From Paenibacillus sp. (GTDB lineage: Bacteria > Bacillota > Bacilli > Paenibacillales > NBRC-103111): a stretch of 64,000 nucleotides of DNA. Positions 30,098-38,903 of the stretch are shown piece after piece. Made by a program: the position numbers and the translations under genes. The notes below the pieces were generated by a model. That model searched no databases. It saw nothing but the letters and a program-made list of their open reading frames with translations, and was not told where the DNA came from. The stretch is from NCBI GenBank assembly GCA_031180825.1, contig JAPSLM010000004.1, forward strand, positions 1 through 64,000. The letters are read 5' to 3'. Each line of letters starts with the position of its first letter. Position 1 is the stretch's first letter.

Positions 30098-31219
30098 CTA
30101 CATCGCGACACCGGAGCTTTTGATGGTAACCTTCGGCATTACGCGAACCTTGGCTTCGGCTAACGCCTGACCCCAATCGTTCTCCACCTTTTTCCAAAAC
30201 CCATAGTGAAAGGCTTTGGCATATACGCCCAATCCGATCGGATCGATGCGGTGCTTCTGAATTTTCGCGATCAACGCGTCGCACTTTTTTTGCAGCTCCT
30301 GTTCGAGAGCTTGCTCCAACCGCTTCTTATCTTTCTCAAGGTCGTACTCGAACAGCCGTTCCGTCATATTCATATCAATGTCCATTCGAATATCGAAGGC
30401 AAACCGGTTATTCTCATGCCTGGTCTTGATGTCGTACTTCGTATGTCCGATTTCCAGGCTGATGTAGGCCATTTGCTGCTCCGCCTTTATTTTTTGGGGC
30501 GGAACGTGCAGCGTGAAAGGGAACGGCTGTCCCTTTCTTTGCTGCAAAAGCATTAATAGCGCGCTCTCCTCGTTGTTCAGCGAGGTAACGTACGTTCCCT
30601 TTTTGGACAAAAGAGCCGTTCCCGTGACGACGATTTCGTTGCCATCCAGCTTAATTTCCGTCAAGGATGGCGTCCTTCGCGGATCGAGCAGCTGCTGGTG
30701 AAATTCCTGCATGATCGTCTTAACAGCCGTTCTGCTGGCATACGCCGCCTCCGTCTGTTCCTTCAGGACGACGCCCGGTCGTCCTTTGTCCTTCATATTC
30801 GCGTGCATAATTTCTTTGACAGGACCGTCGACTGCCACGATGTTCGCATTGATCTCGCTTTTCGGATCGCGCATGAACACATCCAGATAATGCAGGATAT
30901 CCGCGCGCTGCAGCAGCTTTTTGCCAACCAATAGCGTTTGAATTTTTCCGGAAGCAAGCGGGCCGGTGCTCATCGCATCGAGCTTCGACCTGGCCTGTCT
31001 CAGCGTATCTGCGGTCGTTTCCGAGATATTGTATTTTTGCTTGGCCTCCACACTGAACACCGGGGTAGACGTGAAAACGGTCAGCTGCTGGTCGCTGCGG
31101 AGATCGACTCCCGACATCAAAATGATTTGCCGGTTCTCCAAATACATTCTTCGTCCGCATCCGGAGGCGAGGAGCAGCAGGGAAAGTGCCCAGATGACGA
31201 TCAAACATCTTTTCATCAT
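30098..31219 (-). CDS. gerC: spore germination receptor subunit C (Ger(x)C lipoprotein)
   Basis: 373 residues, with lipoprotein signal MMKRCLIVIWALSLLLLASGC, then the Ger(x)C family body. Germinant receptors GerA/B/C sit in the spore inner membrane and respond to nutrients; C is the lipid-anchored outer subunit. The start overlaps the gerB stop by four bases. The operon order A-B-C is the common one. Which germinant is sensed cannot be told. Confidence 0.92.
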   Translation of the reverse strand: MMKRCLIVIWALSLLLLASGCGRRMYLENRQIILMSGVDLRSDQQLTVFTSTPVFSVEAKQKYNISETTADTLRQARSKLDAMSTGPLASGKIQTLLVGKKLLQRADILHYLDVFMRDPKSEINANIVAVDGPVKEIMHANMKDKGRPGVVLKEQTEAAYASRTAVKTIMQEFHQQLLDPRRTPSLTEIKLDGNEIVVTGTALLSKKGTYVTSLNNEESALLMLLQQRKGQPFPFTLHVPPQKIKAEQQMAYISLEIGHTKYDIKTRHENNRFAFDIRMDIDMNMTERLFEYDLEKDKKRLEQALEQELQKKCDALIAKIQKHRIDPIGLGVYAKAFHYGFWKKVENDWGQALAEAKVRVMPKVTIKSSGVAM

Positions 31220-32313
31220 AAAGCTCCCTTTCTAAGCTTAAGGAATACTTTTTGGTATGCCCATAGAAACACGGGAAAGACAACGGCCGCACAGAGCCCG
31301 AGATTGCCCCATAGTTTTCCGAGCCCGGTAATATCCGAAAAGGAAGGAGAGAAAAAGAAAGGCAGTGCCACCCATCCCAGCATGAACAGCCGCAAATAGG
31401 GACGGTGATCCGGTTTGCCCAGCAGCCGGCTGATGCCGAATACGGTCATGTACAGATAAGGGATAACCGTCATAAACAAGATAAACAAATAGAACGGAAG
31501 AAAAATAATTTCAAACCGCTCCAGGATCGGAAGGCGAATGAGCTTCAGCAGGTTCAACGTGGGATAGACGTATTCCATGATCACATCCTGGCTGAACCGA
31601 ACATAGCTGAAGATCGTGATCAGCATAAAAATAAACATGGACATCGTATTGGCGATAACGACGCCTTTGACCGCCGATTTTTTGTCCTGCAGGAAAGGGT
31701 ACAGCATAAACGCGACTTCGAATCCAAGGAAAGAGAGAACGGTTGCTTTGACGGTCATAAGAATGGGGGGCCACCCATTCTGGCCGATTGGGAAAAGATT
31801 CAGCCAGCTGCTCTCTTGCAAGGTTAAGAACAGGATCATCGGCATCCATAAAGTAAATAGAAACACAAACTCCGCAAAGCGGCCGATGACCCGGAGTCCC
31901 TGCTTGGCCGCCATATAGACGGGAATCGCGAACAGCGGCATCAGAACGTATTCTTTGGCATTCGGCAAAATCCATACCTGAATAATGTGGATCGTCGAAA
32001 TTATAGCGATGGTAGCGGAAAAGGCGCTGTACAGAATCCACAGCAGGGTAACCGCGCCGCCAAGCCATCGCCCGAAATATTTGGGGAACAAGTCGAACAG
32101 CGAATCGTCAGGATGCTTTTCCATCACTTTAATGATGATGACGCTGAACAGTATGGCGAGCAGCCAGCCAAGCACAATCGCCAGCCAGCCGTCCGTCCCG
32201 GCCGTCTCGGTCAAATCGCGCGGGAGGGAAAGCACGCCGATCCCGATCTGGGTTTTGTAGATCGTAAAGATGAACTGCTTCAGGTTAATTTCATTGATGG
32301 TATATTTTTTCAT
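31216..32313 (-). CDS. gerB: spore germination receptor subunit B (permease-like)
   Basis: 365 residues with ten or so hydrophobic segments, the GerAB/spore permease family of the APC superfamily: TINEINLKQFIFTIYKTQIGIGVLSLP near the N terminus. It is likely to bind the germinant in the inner membrane. It follows gerA by nine bases and overlaps gerC by four. Confidence 0.93.
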   Translation of the reverse strand: MKKYTINEINLKQFIFTIYKTQIGIGVLSLPRDLTETAGTDGWLAIVLGWLLAILFSVIIIKVMEKHPDDSLFDLFPKYFGRWLGGAVTLLWILYSAFSATIAIISTIHIIQVWILPNAKEYVLMPLFAIPVYMAAKQGLRVIGRFAEFVFLFTLWMPMILFLTLQESSWLNLFPIGQNGWPPILMTVKATVLSFLGFEVAFMLYPFLQDKKSAVKGVVIANTMSMFIFMLITIFSYVRFSQDVIMEYVYPTLNLLKLIRLPILERFEIIFLPFYLFILFMTVIPYLYMTVFGISRLLGKPDHRPYLRLFMLGWVALPFFFSPSFSDITGLGKLWGNLGLCAAVVFPVFLWAYQKVFLKLRKGAL

Positions 32314-32322
32314 GACAGGCCG

Positions 32323-33792
32323 TCACCTTTTCTGATCGTCCCCTTCCCGGCTGGGCCCTTGCCGTTTCATTTGGGCCGGATTTGCCGAGAACGGACGCTT
32401 GCTCATTTTCCACAAGGGCATACGTACCCAATTGTCTTTCCAATCGGCGATCCGGATGGGGGCGACCGGGCTTCCGTAAGGAACGCCGACCGATTCCATG
32501 GCAATCAGATGCAGCACAAAGATCGCAAGTCCGATCACAATGCCGACCATCCCGAACATCATGGCCAGCACCATCATCGGAAACCGGATCAGCCGCAAAG
32601 CCGAAGCCATGTCGTAATCGGGAATAATGAACGATGAAACGGCCGTGATGGCTACGATAATGACCATAATATTGCTGACGATGCCCGCTTGAACGGCGGC
32701 TTGTCCGATAATGATACCGCCGACGACGCCGATCGTTTGCCCGAGAGGGCCCGGCAGACGAAGCCCCGCTTCCCGCAGCATTTCAATCGAAATTTCCATA
32801 ACGAGCGCTTCGATGATCGGCGGAAAGGGAACTTTGGCTCTCGACTCCCCGATAGAGATCAGCAGCCGCAACGGAAGCACTTCGTAATGAAATGAAATCA
32901 AGGCTATATAAACCGCCGGCAAGCAGATCGTAATAAAGAAGGCGACAAAGCGCAGCAGCCGGATAAAAGACGCCACGATCCAGCGACTGCTGTAGTCCTC
33001 GATCGATTGAAAGAACGTCAGGAAAGTAACGGGACCGACGAGCACCCCCGGCGAATTGTCGACAATAACGGCAATTCGGCCTTGCAGAAGGTGAGAGACG
33101 GTCGAATCGGGCCGCTCCGTAATGATGAATTGCGGCAGCAGGCTGGCCGGATGATCTTCGATGAACTCTTCCAATTCCCCCGCATTAAAGACGTGATCCG
33201 TATCGATTTGCCGAAGACGGGTCTCGATTTCCTCCAGCAAGTCGGGCTTGGTAATATCATCCAAATACAAAACCGAAACCTTGGTTTTCCCTCTTGTGCC
33301 GATAACGTGCTGCTTGATCTTTAATTCGCGGTTCGGCAAATAACGGCGGATGAGCGCGATGTTCTGACCGTCCGCTTCCACAAAGCCAAGATGCGCCCCT
33401 TTTAACGATTTCTCGGCATCGGGCTCCTTGATCGTTCTTTCCGGCCCTCCTTGCGTCGGGAAGACGTAAGCATAAGGCCGGCCGTCGATGAAGAGAACGC
33501 TGTTCCCGCGGAAAAGCGACATTTCGACATCGCCCCACCGGGTGATCGTCTCGGTCTGTCCGGTAACCGCCGGGGCGTTGGAGAGGTCCTCGACCGAATC
33601 CAGCTCGTGAATCAGCGGGCGCAGAATATGATTGCTGACGGCCGGCTTGTCCGTCAAGCCGTCGAAATAAACAAGCAGCGCATGCGCTCCGGGCTTCATC
33701 TGGAAATGACGGGTGATCAGATCGGGCGTATGGCTGAAGGTGCGGTAAAGGGTATCCAAATTTTCGGCGATCGAATTTGAAATAGGGGTCAT
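32323..33792 (-). CDS. gerA: spore germination receptor subunit A
   Basis: 489 residues, GerAA family. A soluble N-terminal domain of about 230 residues precedes the conserved FIITERPDSTVSHLLQGRIAVIVDNSP and PGVLVGPVTFLTFFQSIEDY, then four to five membrane segments including PPIIEALVMEISIEMLREAGLRLPGPLGQTIGVVGGIIIGQAAVQAGI. ATG follows AGGAGG. It heads the gerABC operon; a forespore sigma-G promoter is expected upstream but I could not define one with confidence. Confidence 0.94.
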   Translation of the reverse strand: MTPISNSIAENLDTLYRTFSHTPDLITRHFQMKPGAHALLVYFDGLTDKPAVSNHILRPLIHELDSVEDLSNAPAVTGQTETITRWGDVEMSLFRGNSVLFIDGRPYAYVFPTQGGPERTIKEPDAEKSLKGAHLGFVEADGQNIALIRRYLPNRELKIKQHVIGTRGKTKVSVLYLDDITKPDLLEEIETRLRQIDTDHVFNAGELEEFIEDHPASLLPQFIITERPDSTVSHLLQGRIAVIVDNSPGVLVGPVTFLTFFQSIEDYSSRWIVASFIRLLRFVAFFITICLPAVYIALISFHYEVLPLRLLISIGESRAKVPFPPIIEALVMEISIEMLREAGLRLPGPLGQTIGVVGGIIIGQAAVQAGIVSNIMVIIVAITAVSSFIIPDYDMASALRLIRFPMMVLAMMFGMVGIVIGLAIFVLHLIAMESVGVPYGSPVAPIRIADWKDNWVRMPLWKMSKRPFSANPAQMKRQGPSREGDDQKR

Positions 33793-33944
33793 GGCTTACC
33801 TCCTGTGCTTCCAGACGCGAATCCTCCCTTATCCTTACAAGTTGCGCAGAAATAAACAAAAATATACCGTCACCGAATTTCGTCACAGCCGGAAGCGGAT
33901 TCGACATTTTTCGTCTTTTTCGTCCATAAAACGTTCAAGAATCC

Positions 33945-33999
33945 TTGACTTTCGCTGTGACTTAAATCATAGAGCCTTTCGGCCCCGGACCTCTACAAT
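33945..33999 (+). promoter_or_regulatory. Fnr-like box and promoter of the ba3 oxidase genes
   Basis: TGTGACTTAAATCATA (33956-33971) matches TGTGA-N6-TCACA at nine of ten fixed positions. A -10-like TACAAT lies at 33994-33999, which puts the box centre about 42 bases before the expected start, the usual place for activation by Fnr/CRP proteins. An alternative promoter TTGACT (33945-33950)/CATAGA would instead be blocked by the box. Which applies is not clear from sequence. Confidence 0.5.
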
Positions 34000-34037
34000 A
34001 AGGACATAAGATGTCCCGCACAAGGGGAGGGGATAAG

Positions 34038-34211
34038 ATGGCTAAACCGCATAACGCCGCACCGCAACCACATCAAGGGGAAACGCCGGTTGTCAAACCA
34101 AAGCGCGAAGAGGAAGGATTGAAAGGCACATTCGCTTCCGTCATGCTGCTCGGATTGTTTCTGCTGTTGAGTTGGTTCGGGGTCTTCGTATTGTTTATAG
34201 TCAGGGGGTAA
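34038..34211 (+). CDS. cytochrome c oxidase subunit IIa (ba3-type)
   Basis: 57 residues. ATG at 34038 follows AGGGGAGGGG. One membrane helix fills the C-terminal half; KGTFASVMLLGLFLLLSWF followed by GVFVLFIVRG resembles subunit IIa of Thermus ba3 oxidase, which supplies a helix lacking in the short subunit II. The N-terminal 28 residues are charged and likely cytosolic. It lies 46 bases before subunit II. Confidence 0.85.
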   Translation: MAKPHNAAPQPHQGETPVVKPKREEEGLKGTFASVMLLGLFLLLSWFGVFVLFIVRG

Positions 34212-34257
34212 AACCGCAAAACGGGAACGAAACAGAGATTGAAGGAGTTGAAGGGGC

Positions 34258-34728
34258 ATGCATATTCATCGTTTGGAAAAAATTTGGCTCATTTTCGGGA
34301 TTTCCATGCTAGTCTTGTTTTTGACCGTCGTCGGTGTGGGAGCGTTTGCATTAGGAATGGAGCCGCCCGGCGATCACCGGCATACGGTCAATCCCGAGAC
34401 GCTGAGTACGACGCCGCCGTTCGATAATCCGGGGCTTCGCCAGATTGGCGACAAAGAGTACGAAGCGATTTTGATCGCCTTCGCTTTCGGGTACAATCCC
34501 GATAAATTGGAAATACCGGCGGGGTCGAAGGTTCGCTTTCAAGTGACCAGCTCCGACGTCGTGCACGGATTTCAAGTGAACGGCACCACGATCAACATGA
34601 TGGCCGTGCCGGGCGAGGTAAACCATTTCTCGTATACGTTCGATAAGCCGGGGGAGTACCTGGTGCTGTGTAACGAATACTGCGGCGCGGCACACGAAGT
34701 CATGATGATGAAAATCGTCGTAACCTAG
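34258..34728 (+). CDS. cytochrome c oxidase subunit II (ba3-type, CuA)
   Basis: 156 residues with one N-terminal membrane helix (IWLIFGISMLVLFLTVVGVGAF) and an outside cupredoxin domain. CuA ligands are visible: His in SSDVVHGFQV, and Cys-x-x-x-Cys with His and Met in CNEYCGAAHEVMMM. It takes electrons from cytochrome c and passes them to subunit I. The single helix fits B-family oxidases. Confidence 0.95.
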   Translation: MHIHRLEKIWLIFGISMLVLFLTVVGVGAFALGMEPPGDHRHTVNPETLSTTPPFDNPGLRQIGDKEYEAILIAFAFGYNPDKLEIPAGSKVRFQVTSSDVVHGFQVNGTTINMMAVPGEVNHFSYTFDKPGEYLVLCNEYCGAAHEVMMMKIVVT

Positions 34729-34763
34729 GCGCAACCGCCGTTGAAGAACCGCAACAACTTATA

Positions 34764-34781
34764 TTGTGAAAAATATCACAA
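34764..34781 (+). promoter_or_regulatory. Fnr/CRP-type palindrome before subunit I
   Basis: TTGTGAAAAATATCACAA is a perfect TGTGA-N6-TCACA palindrome extended by one pair. It is 77 bases before the subunit I start and after the subunit II gene, so it may give a second, internal control point. A clear -10 at the ideal distance was not found. Confidence 0.55.
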
Positions 34782-34857
34782 TTTGTGAAGTCGGGAACGG
34801 GGCGAATCCTTCGTCGGAATATGCTGCCCGGCCCGCAATTAAAGGAGCGTATTCCCT

Positions 34858-36507
34858 ATGATTCAAAATCTGAAAAGCTTCGATCGGCGCGATTCAGCCC
34901 TGGTGCTCGCCCATATTCTGTTCGCTTTCTTCGCGCTGTTTCTCGGCGGCATTGCCGGCGTCATGCAAGGGCTTGTCCGCGGGGGAATGCTTGCGCTGCC
35001 GATGGGCATCGGCTATTACCAGCTGCTGACGGCGCACGGCGTCCTGATGGCGCTTATCTTCACCACCTATTTCATCATCGGGTTTTTATATGCGGGAATT
35101 GCCCGTACGCTCGGAGGCCATTTGCTGCCGATCGCCCGCAATCTCGGTTGGCTCGGGTTCGGCCTGATGACGCTCGGAACGGCGATCGCCACGGTCGAGA
35201 TTTTGCTGAACCGGGCGACGGTACTGTACACGTTCTATGCTCCGCTTAAGGCTTCGCCCGCGTTTTACATCGCGTTGGTGTTCGTGGTCGTTGGGAGCTG
35301 GATGAGCGGCTTCGGCATTTTCATCAATTACCGTTATTGGAAAAGAACGCACCGCGGAGAAACGACCCCGATCTTTACGTTTATGGCCGTCGTGACGATG
35401 CTGATGTGGATTATCGCCACGCTGGGCGTCGCGATCGAGGTGCTGTTCCAGCTCATTCCGTGGTCGCTCGGCCGGGTCGATACGGTCAACGTTGTATTGA
35501 GCCGCACGCTATTCTGGTATTTCGGCCATCCGCTTGTTTATTTCTGGCTGCTGCCTGCCTATATGTGCTGGTATGTCGTCATTCCGAAGGTGATCGGCGG
35601 CAAAATGTTCAGCGACGCGCTCGCTCGCCTGTCGTTCATCATGTTTCTGCTCTTCTCGATTCCCGTCGGCTTTCACCATCAGCTCATGGAGCCGGGAATC
35701 TCGAACGTCTGGAAGTTCGTGCAAGTCGTTCTGACGTTCATGGTTGTCATACCGTCGCTGATGACGGCGTTCTCGCTGTTCGCTACCTTCGAGATGCACG
35801 GCCGATCCGTCGGCGCGAAAGGCCTGTTCGGCTGGCTGAAGAAGCTGCCTTGGAAAGACGTCCGCTTCTTCGCTCCGTTCATGGGTATGCTGATCTTCAT
35901 CCCGGCCGGCGCCGGGGGGCTGATTAACGCCAGCCACGAGCTGAACGCCATCGTTCACAATACGCTGTGGGTAACCGGTCACTTCCATCTGACGGTGGCA
36001 ACGAGCGTGGCGCTGACCTTCTTCGGCATCACGTACTGGCTGATCCCGGCTATGCTGGGGCGGGAAATGACTCCGCTTATGCACCGGATGGGTATCATTC
36101 AGACGATCGTATGGATGGCCGGCATGTTTTTCATGTCGGGCTCGATGCATACGGTCGGCCTGTTCGGGTCGCCGCGCCGGACCGCGTTTACCACCTATCA
36201 GGACCATCCGGATGCGATCATGTGGATGCCGTATCATGTGGCGATGGCCGTCGGCGGCACGATCTTGTTCATCGGCGTCGTCATGATGATCATTAATATC
36301 GTCATGCTGCTCAGCGCCCCGAAAGGGCAAACCGAGTTCCCGATCGCGGAAGCGAGCGAAGCGGCGGAAAAAGCGCCGGCCATCTTCGAGCGCTGGGGCG
36401 TATGGGTCGGCGTGCTGGTGGTTCTTATTCTTGTAGCTTACTCCGTACCGGTCATGGATATGATTTCGAACGCCAGCGTTGGCTCGAAAGGATTCAAGAC
36501 CTGGTAA
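34858..36507 (+). CDS. cytochrome c oxidase subunit I (ba3-type)
   Basis: Catalytic heme-copper subunit, 549 residues with about 13 helices. Heme and copper ligands are visible: LLTAHGVLMALIF with a low-spin heme His, FWYFGHPLVYFWLLPAY with the copper His-Pro-Leu-Val-Tyr, FSIPVGFHHQLMEPG with the His pair, and VTGHFHLTVATSVALTFFG with the last heme His residues. The lack of the A-family K/D-channel signatures fits the B family. ATG follows AAAGGAG. No subunit III or cytochrome c gene is adjacent, as usual in this type. Confidence 0.95.
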   Translation: MIQNLKSFDRRDSALVLAHILFAFFALFLGGIAGVMQGLVRGGMLALPMGIGYYQLLTAHGVLMALIFTTYFIIGFLYAGIARTLGGHLLPIARNLGWLGFGLMTLGTAIATVEILLNRATVLYTFYAPLKASPAFYIALVFVVVGSWMSGFGIFINYRYWKRTHRGETTPIFTFMAVVTMLMWIIATLGVAIEVLFQLIPWSLGRVDTVNVVLSRTLFWYFGHPLVYFWLLPAYMCWYVVIPKVIGGKMFSDALARLSFIMFLLFSIPVGFHHQLMEPGISNVWKFVQVVLTFMVVIPSLMTAFSLFATFEMHGRSVGAKGLFGWLKKLPWKDVRFFAPFMGMLIFIPAGAGGLINASHELNAIVHNTLWVTGHFHLTVATSVALTFFGITYWLIPAMLGREMTPLMHRMGIIQTIVWMAGMFFMSGSMHTVGLFGSPRRTAFTTYQDHPDAIMWMPYHVAMAVGGTILFIGVVMMIINIVMLLSAPKGQTEFPIAEASEAAEKAPAIFERWGVWVGVLVVLILVAYSVPVMDMISNASVGSKGFKTW

Positions 36508-36542
36508 TATTCGATACTCTATTCCTCCATTTTCTCTCTTTT

Positions 36543-36581
36543 GCCTCCGACGGGCCATGGGCCGGCGGAGGCCCTTTTTTT
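36543..36581 (+). terminator. Rho-independent terminator of the oxidase genes
   Basis: GCCTCCG pairs with CGGAGGC around a loop holding GGGCC, followed by seven T residues. Ends subunit I. Confidence 0.88.
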
Positions 36582-36588
36582 GGCGCGC

Positions 36589-36620
36589 AAAAAAAGCCCG
36601 GCGGCTGTCCGCCGGGCTTA
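36589..36620 (-). terminator. Rho-independent terminator of the pirin gene
   Basis: A perfect AGCCCGGCGG/CCGCCGGGCT stem with a four-base loop is followed on the minus strand by seven T residues. Confidence 0.92.
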
Positions 36621-36628
36621 ACGTACGG

Positions 36629-37405
36629 TTATCGTTTCGGGTAAAGCGGGTAATCGACGGTTGTAGGAACCTCGATCAGCATAATCCGCAGCGTTTCGTC
36701 GTCCGCGGCTTGGAGCGACACGCCCGAGTCGTCCGCGGCTCCGAGCAGCATGAAATCTTTATGCCGGAACGGGGTGACGGCGCCTCCGGCCGCATCGTCC
36801 GTCCAGGCTCCGTGCCCGCGGACGGCGAGGGCCGTCAAGGTACGGCCTGCGGGAATAACATGCCGGTAGACGGCGCCCGGTTCCAGCGTCAAATCCCACA
36901 CTTTGGCGTCCGCGACGAGCTCGACCGGCGATCCGTCGCCGATCACCGTTTTGCGTACGAAGCCTTCTCCGGCTTCTTCCGGAAACTCCTCGTGCTCGAA
37001 TTGGCGATAAGTCGGCGTCCGTTTCAGCGCTTCATTCAACTCCGGCTCGAACCAGATTTGGAACCCTTCCATATCCGGGCCGATAAACCGCTCTTCATGG
37101 GAGACGCCCGATCCGGTCTGCATCACCTGCGCGCCGCCGGGTCCGACGACGCTTCGCGTGCCGAGCGAATCGCCATGCTCCGCTTTGCCGGCAAGAACAT
37201 ACGTCATGATCTCGAACGCCTGATGGGGATGAGACCCGATATAGCCTTCCTCCGCGGCGAAAGCCCACGCCCAATAGAACAGCGGCCCGACCCGCTTGAC
37301 CACCGACCGTTCGCCGGGAAATCCGATCGGCTTCTGCTCCGTAATCCGGCCTCCGTCGAAGGCTCCGGTTCCTTGCATGGATGGGGGATAGATCATAATT
37401 TGCAT
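36629..37405 (-). CDS. pirin family protein (probable quercetinase-like dioxygenase)
   Basis: 258 residues with two cupin domains. Metal ligands of the family are visible in GSHPHQAFEIMTYVLAG and MQTGSGVSHEERF. Pirins of bacteria such as YhhW oxidise quercetin in vitro and are often linked to quinone stress. Its promoter overlaps a palindrome resembling the MhqR operator (37446-37461), and the MarR gene lies just upstream, so it probably belongs to a quinone-response group. Physiological substrate unknown. Confidence 0.9.
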   Translation of the reverse strand: MQIMIYPPSMQGTGAFDGGRITEQKPIGFPGERSVVKRVGPLFYWAWAFAAEEGYIGSHPHQAFEIMTYVLAGKAEHGDSLGTRSVVGPGGAQVMQTGSGVSHEERFIGPDMEGFQIWFEPELNEALKRTPTYRQFEHEEFPEEAGEGFVRKTVIGDGSPVELVADAKVWDLTLEPGAVYRHVIPAGRTLTALAVRGHGAWTDDAAGGAVTPFRHKDFMLLGAADDSGVSLQAADDETLRIMLIEVPTTVDYPLYPKR

Positions 37406-37445
37406 CGAAAAGACCTCCTAATTAGGAATAGTTTGACTTAGGAAA

Positions 37446-37461
37446 ATCTCAATATTAAGAT
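37446..37461 (-). promoter_or_regulatory. MarR/MhqR-type operator before pirin
   Basis: ATCTCAATATTAAGAT forms a near-perfect inverted repeat around AATATT. Read on the minus strand, TATCTTAATATTGAGAT overlaps a TTGAGA...TATTCC promoter candidate for the pirin gene. It shares TATCTTAA with the palindrome at 38666-38685 and resembles the Bacillus MhqR operator. Function is inferred. Confidence 0.55.
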
Positions 37462-37491
37462 ATGAGCTGCGGGTTCACCGGAGGCGACCCG

Positions 37492-37941
37492 CTATTTGAA
37501 GCTTTCCTGCGCTGCGATTCCGAGCTTCTTAAGCAGAACGATCGCCTCGCGCTTCTCTTCGGCGTTCAAGCCGGCGACTGCGGCTTCGATCGCTTCGCGG
37601 TGCTGCGGGAACACCTCGTCCAGAAATGCTCTGCCTTTCTCCGTAATTTCCGCGAAGCTGACCCGGCGGTCTTCCGGGCACGGCTTTCGTACGACAAACC
37701 CTTTTTGCTCCAGCTTGTCCACGACATAGGTGATGTTGCCGCTGGTCATCAAAATTTTGCCGCCGATCTGCTGCAATGGCTGGGAGCCTTTGTGGTACAG
37801 CAGCTCCAGCACCGCATATTCGGTCGGATTCATGCCATGCCGCCGGATGTCCCGATGGGCGTGAGCCGTGACCCATTCGCACGCCCGGGAAAGCACAATG
37901 AACAAATGCAGCGATTCGTCCCGGTTGTTCTCTGCGTTCAA
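37492..37941 (-). CDS. MarR family regulator, MhqR-like
   Basis: 149 residues from TTG 37941, ten bases after AAAGGAG; a longer frame from 38013 overlaps that site and is less likely. Winged helix is visible: GMNPTEYAVLELLYHKGSQPLQQIGGKILMTSGNITYVVDKLEQKGFV followed by PEDRRVSFAEITEKG. This pattern is close to Bacillus MhqR, which represses quinone detoxification genes. It lies downstream of the broken nitroreductase gene and upstream of pirin, all on the same strand, and is probably autoregulated through the palindrome at 38666. Confidence 0.88.
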   Translation of the reverse strand: MNAENNRDESLHLFIVLSRACEWVTAHAHRDIRRHGMNPTEYAVLELLYHKGSQPLQQIGGKILMTSGNITYVVDKLEQKGFVVRKPCPEDRRVSFAEITEKGRAFLDEVFPQHREAIEAAVAGLNAEEKREAIVLLKKLGIAAQESFK

Positions 37942-38024
37942 CGTTCGCAACTCCTTTCGCCGCCGCACGATGAGCCTGAAATCAGTATTCCTCATTTCTT
38001 GGCGGCAATTCATTTTAGAATTGG

Positions 38025-38638
38025 TTATAGGTGATTAAACTCCCCGGTCGGTTTGCGATAGCCGCGCGGCCGTTGTCCCGACACATCCTCTTTGCCGATC
38101 GTAATCAGCATCGCCGGAACGTAACGGTCCGGGATGTTCGGAACGGCGCATCGCATCCGGGGCGAAGCCGATCATCGGACACGTATCCCATCCGCGCTCC
38201 TTGGCAATCAGCATGAACAGCATAGCCGACAAGCTGGCGTTGCGGAACGCTTCTTCCCGCTTGAACGCTTCGCCCCGGTTCTCGTAGAACGCGGTGACAT
38301 AATCGACCGTTTGGTCATATTCCTGCTTGCTCATCACGCCGAGATGGAGAAAGCCTTCGTTGACTTTCGCCGCGTTGTTGTACGCCTCCGTATCGCCCAG
38401 CACCAGAATGGCTGCGGAAGCCGTAAGCACTTTGTACTGCTTGTTCGCCGCTTCGTGCACGTTCGTTTTTAACTCCGGGTCTTTGACGACGACGTAATGC
38501 GCATGCTGCAAGTTGAAGGCGGAAGGGGAATTTCACCAGCCCGAACATCTCTTCGAGCTCTTTGTCCGGGATGTCCGTGTTCGGGATGAAGTTGGTTGCC
38601 GATCTTCGCGATTTTGACAGGGCTGCAAAATCGTTCAT
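38025..38638 (-). pseudogene. frameshifted nitroreductase (MhqN/YodC-like)
   Basis: Three frames together rebuild one NAD(P)H nitroreductase of about 205 residues. N-terminal part from 38638: MNDFAALSKSRRSATNFIP...EEMFGLVKF; frame changes near 38527-38533. The middle part reads PSAFNLQHAHYVVVKDP...ENRGEAFKREEAFRNASLSAMLF...DTCPMIGF; frame changes near 38145-38150. The end then reads VPAMLITIGKEDVSG followed by RPRGYRKPTGEFNHL. Each break is equivalent to a net +1 or -2 change. Either the gene is dead or the sequence has errors in two spots. It sits first in the MarR transcript, with a palindromic operator upstream. Confidence 0.85.
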
Positions 38639-38665
38639 GGGGAGGGCCTCCGTCGATAGATGTTA

Positions 38666-38685
38666 TTATCTTAAATTTAAGATAA
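38666..38685 (-). promoter_or_regulatory. perfect 20-bp palindromic operator before nitroreductase/MarR
   Basis: TTATCTTAAATTTAAGATAA is a perfect palindrome 28 bases before the nitroreductase start. A further half-like TTTTTAAGATGA follows. It shares TATCTTAA with the site before pirin, so the local MarR-type regulator is the obvious candidate. Confidence 0.65.
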
Positions 38686-38903
38686 CACTTTTTAAGATGA
38701 TTGTCAAGGAAAAAATACCCTTGGTACAGCTCTAACGAGCCGTAAAAGGTTGTACTGCCGAAGGTCCCGATCACGACGGCGGCCGGTAAGATGGCCCGAC
38801 AGGAACCGATGGTCATCATGAGATGCTCCTAGCATTGGATTGGACGTATAGCGTATTCCGGGCCTCCGGCAGAAAAATGGGGGAACAGAAGGAGAGCGGC
38901 AGG

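Noticed and set aside
30098-33792. Spore germination genes as part of a prophage or mobile island
   Set aside because: No integrase, att-like repeats or composition shift at the borders; it looks like a normal chromosomal gerABC operon.
38686-38903. Possible gene between the nitroreductase remnant and the cupin gene
   Set aside because: Frames crossing it have no ribosome binding site and run into neighbouring genes in other frames; I see nothing supportable.
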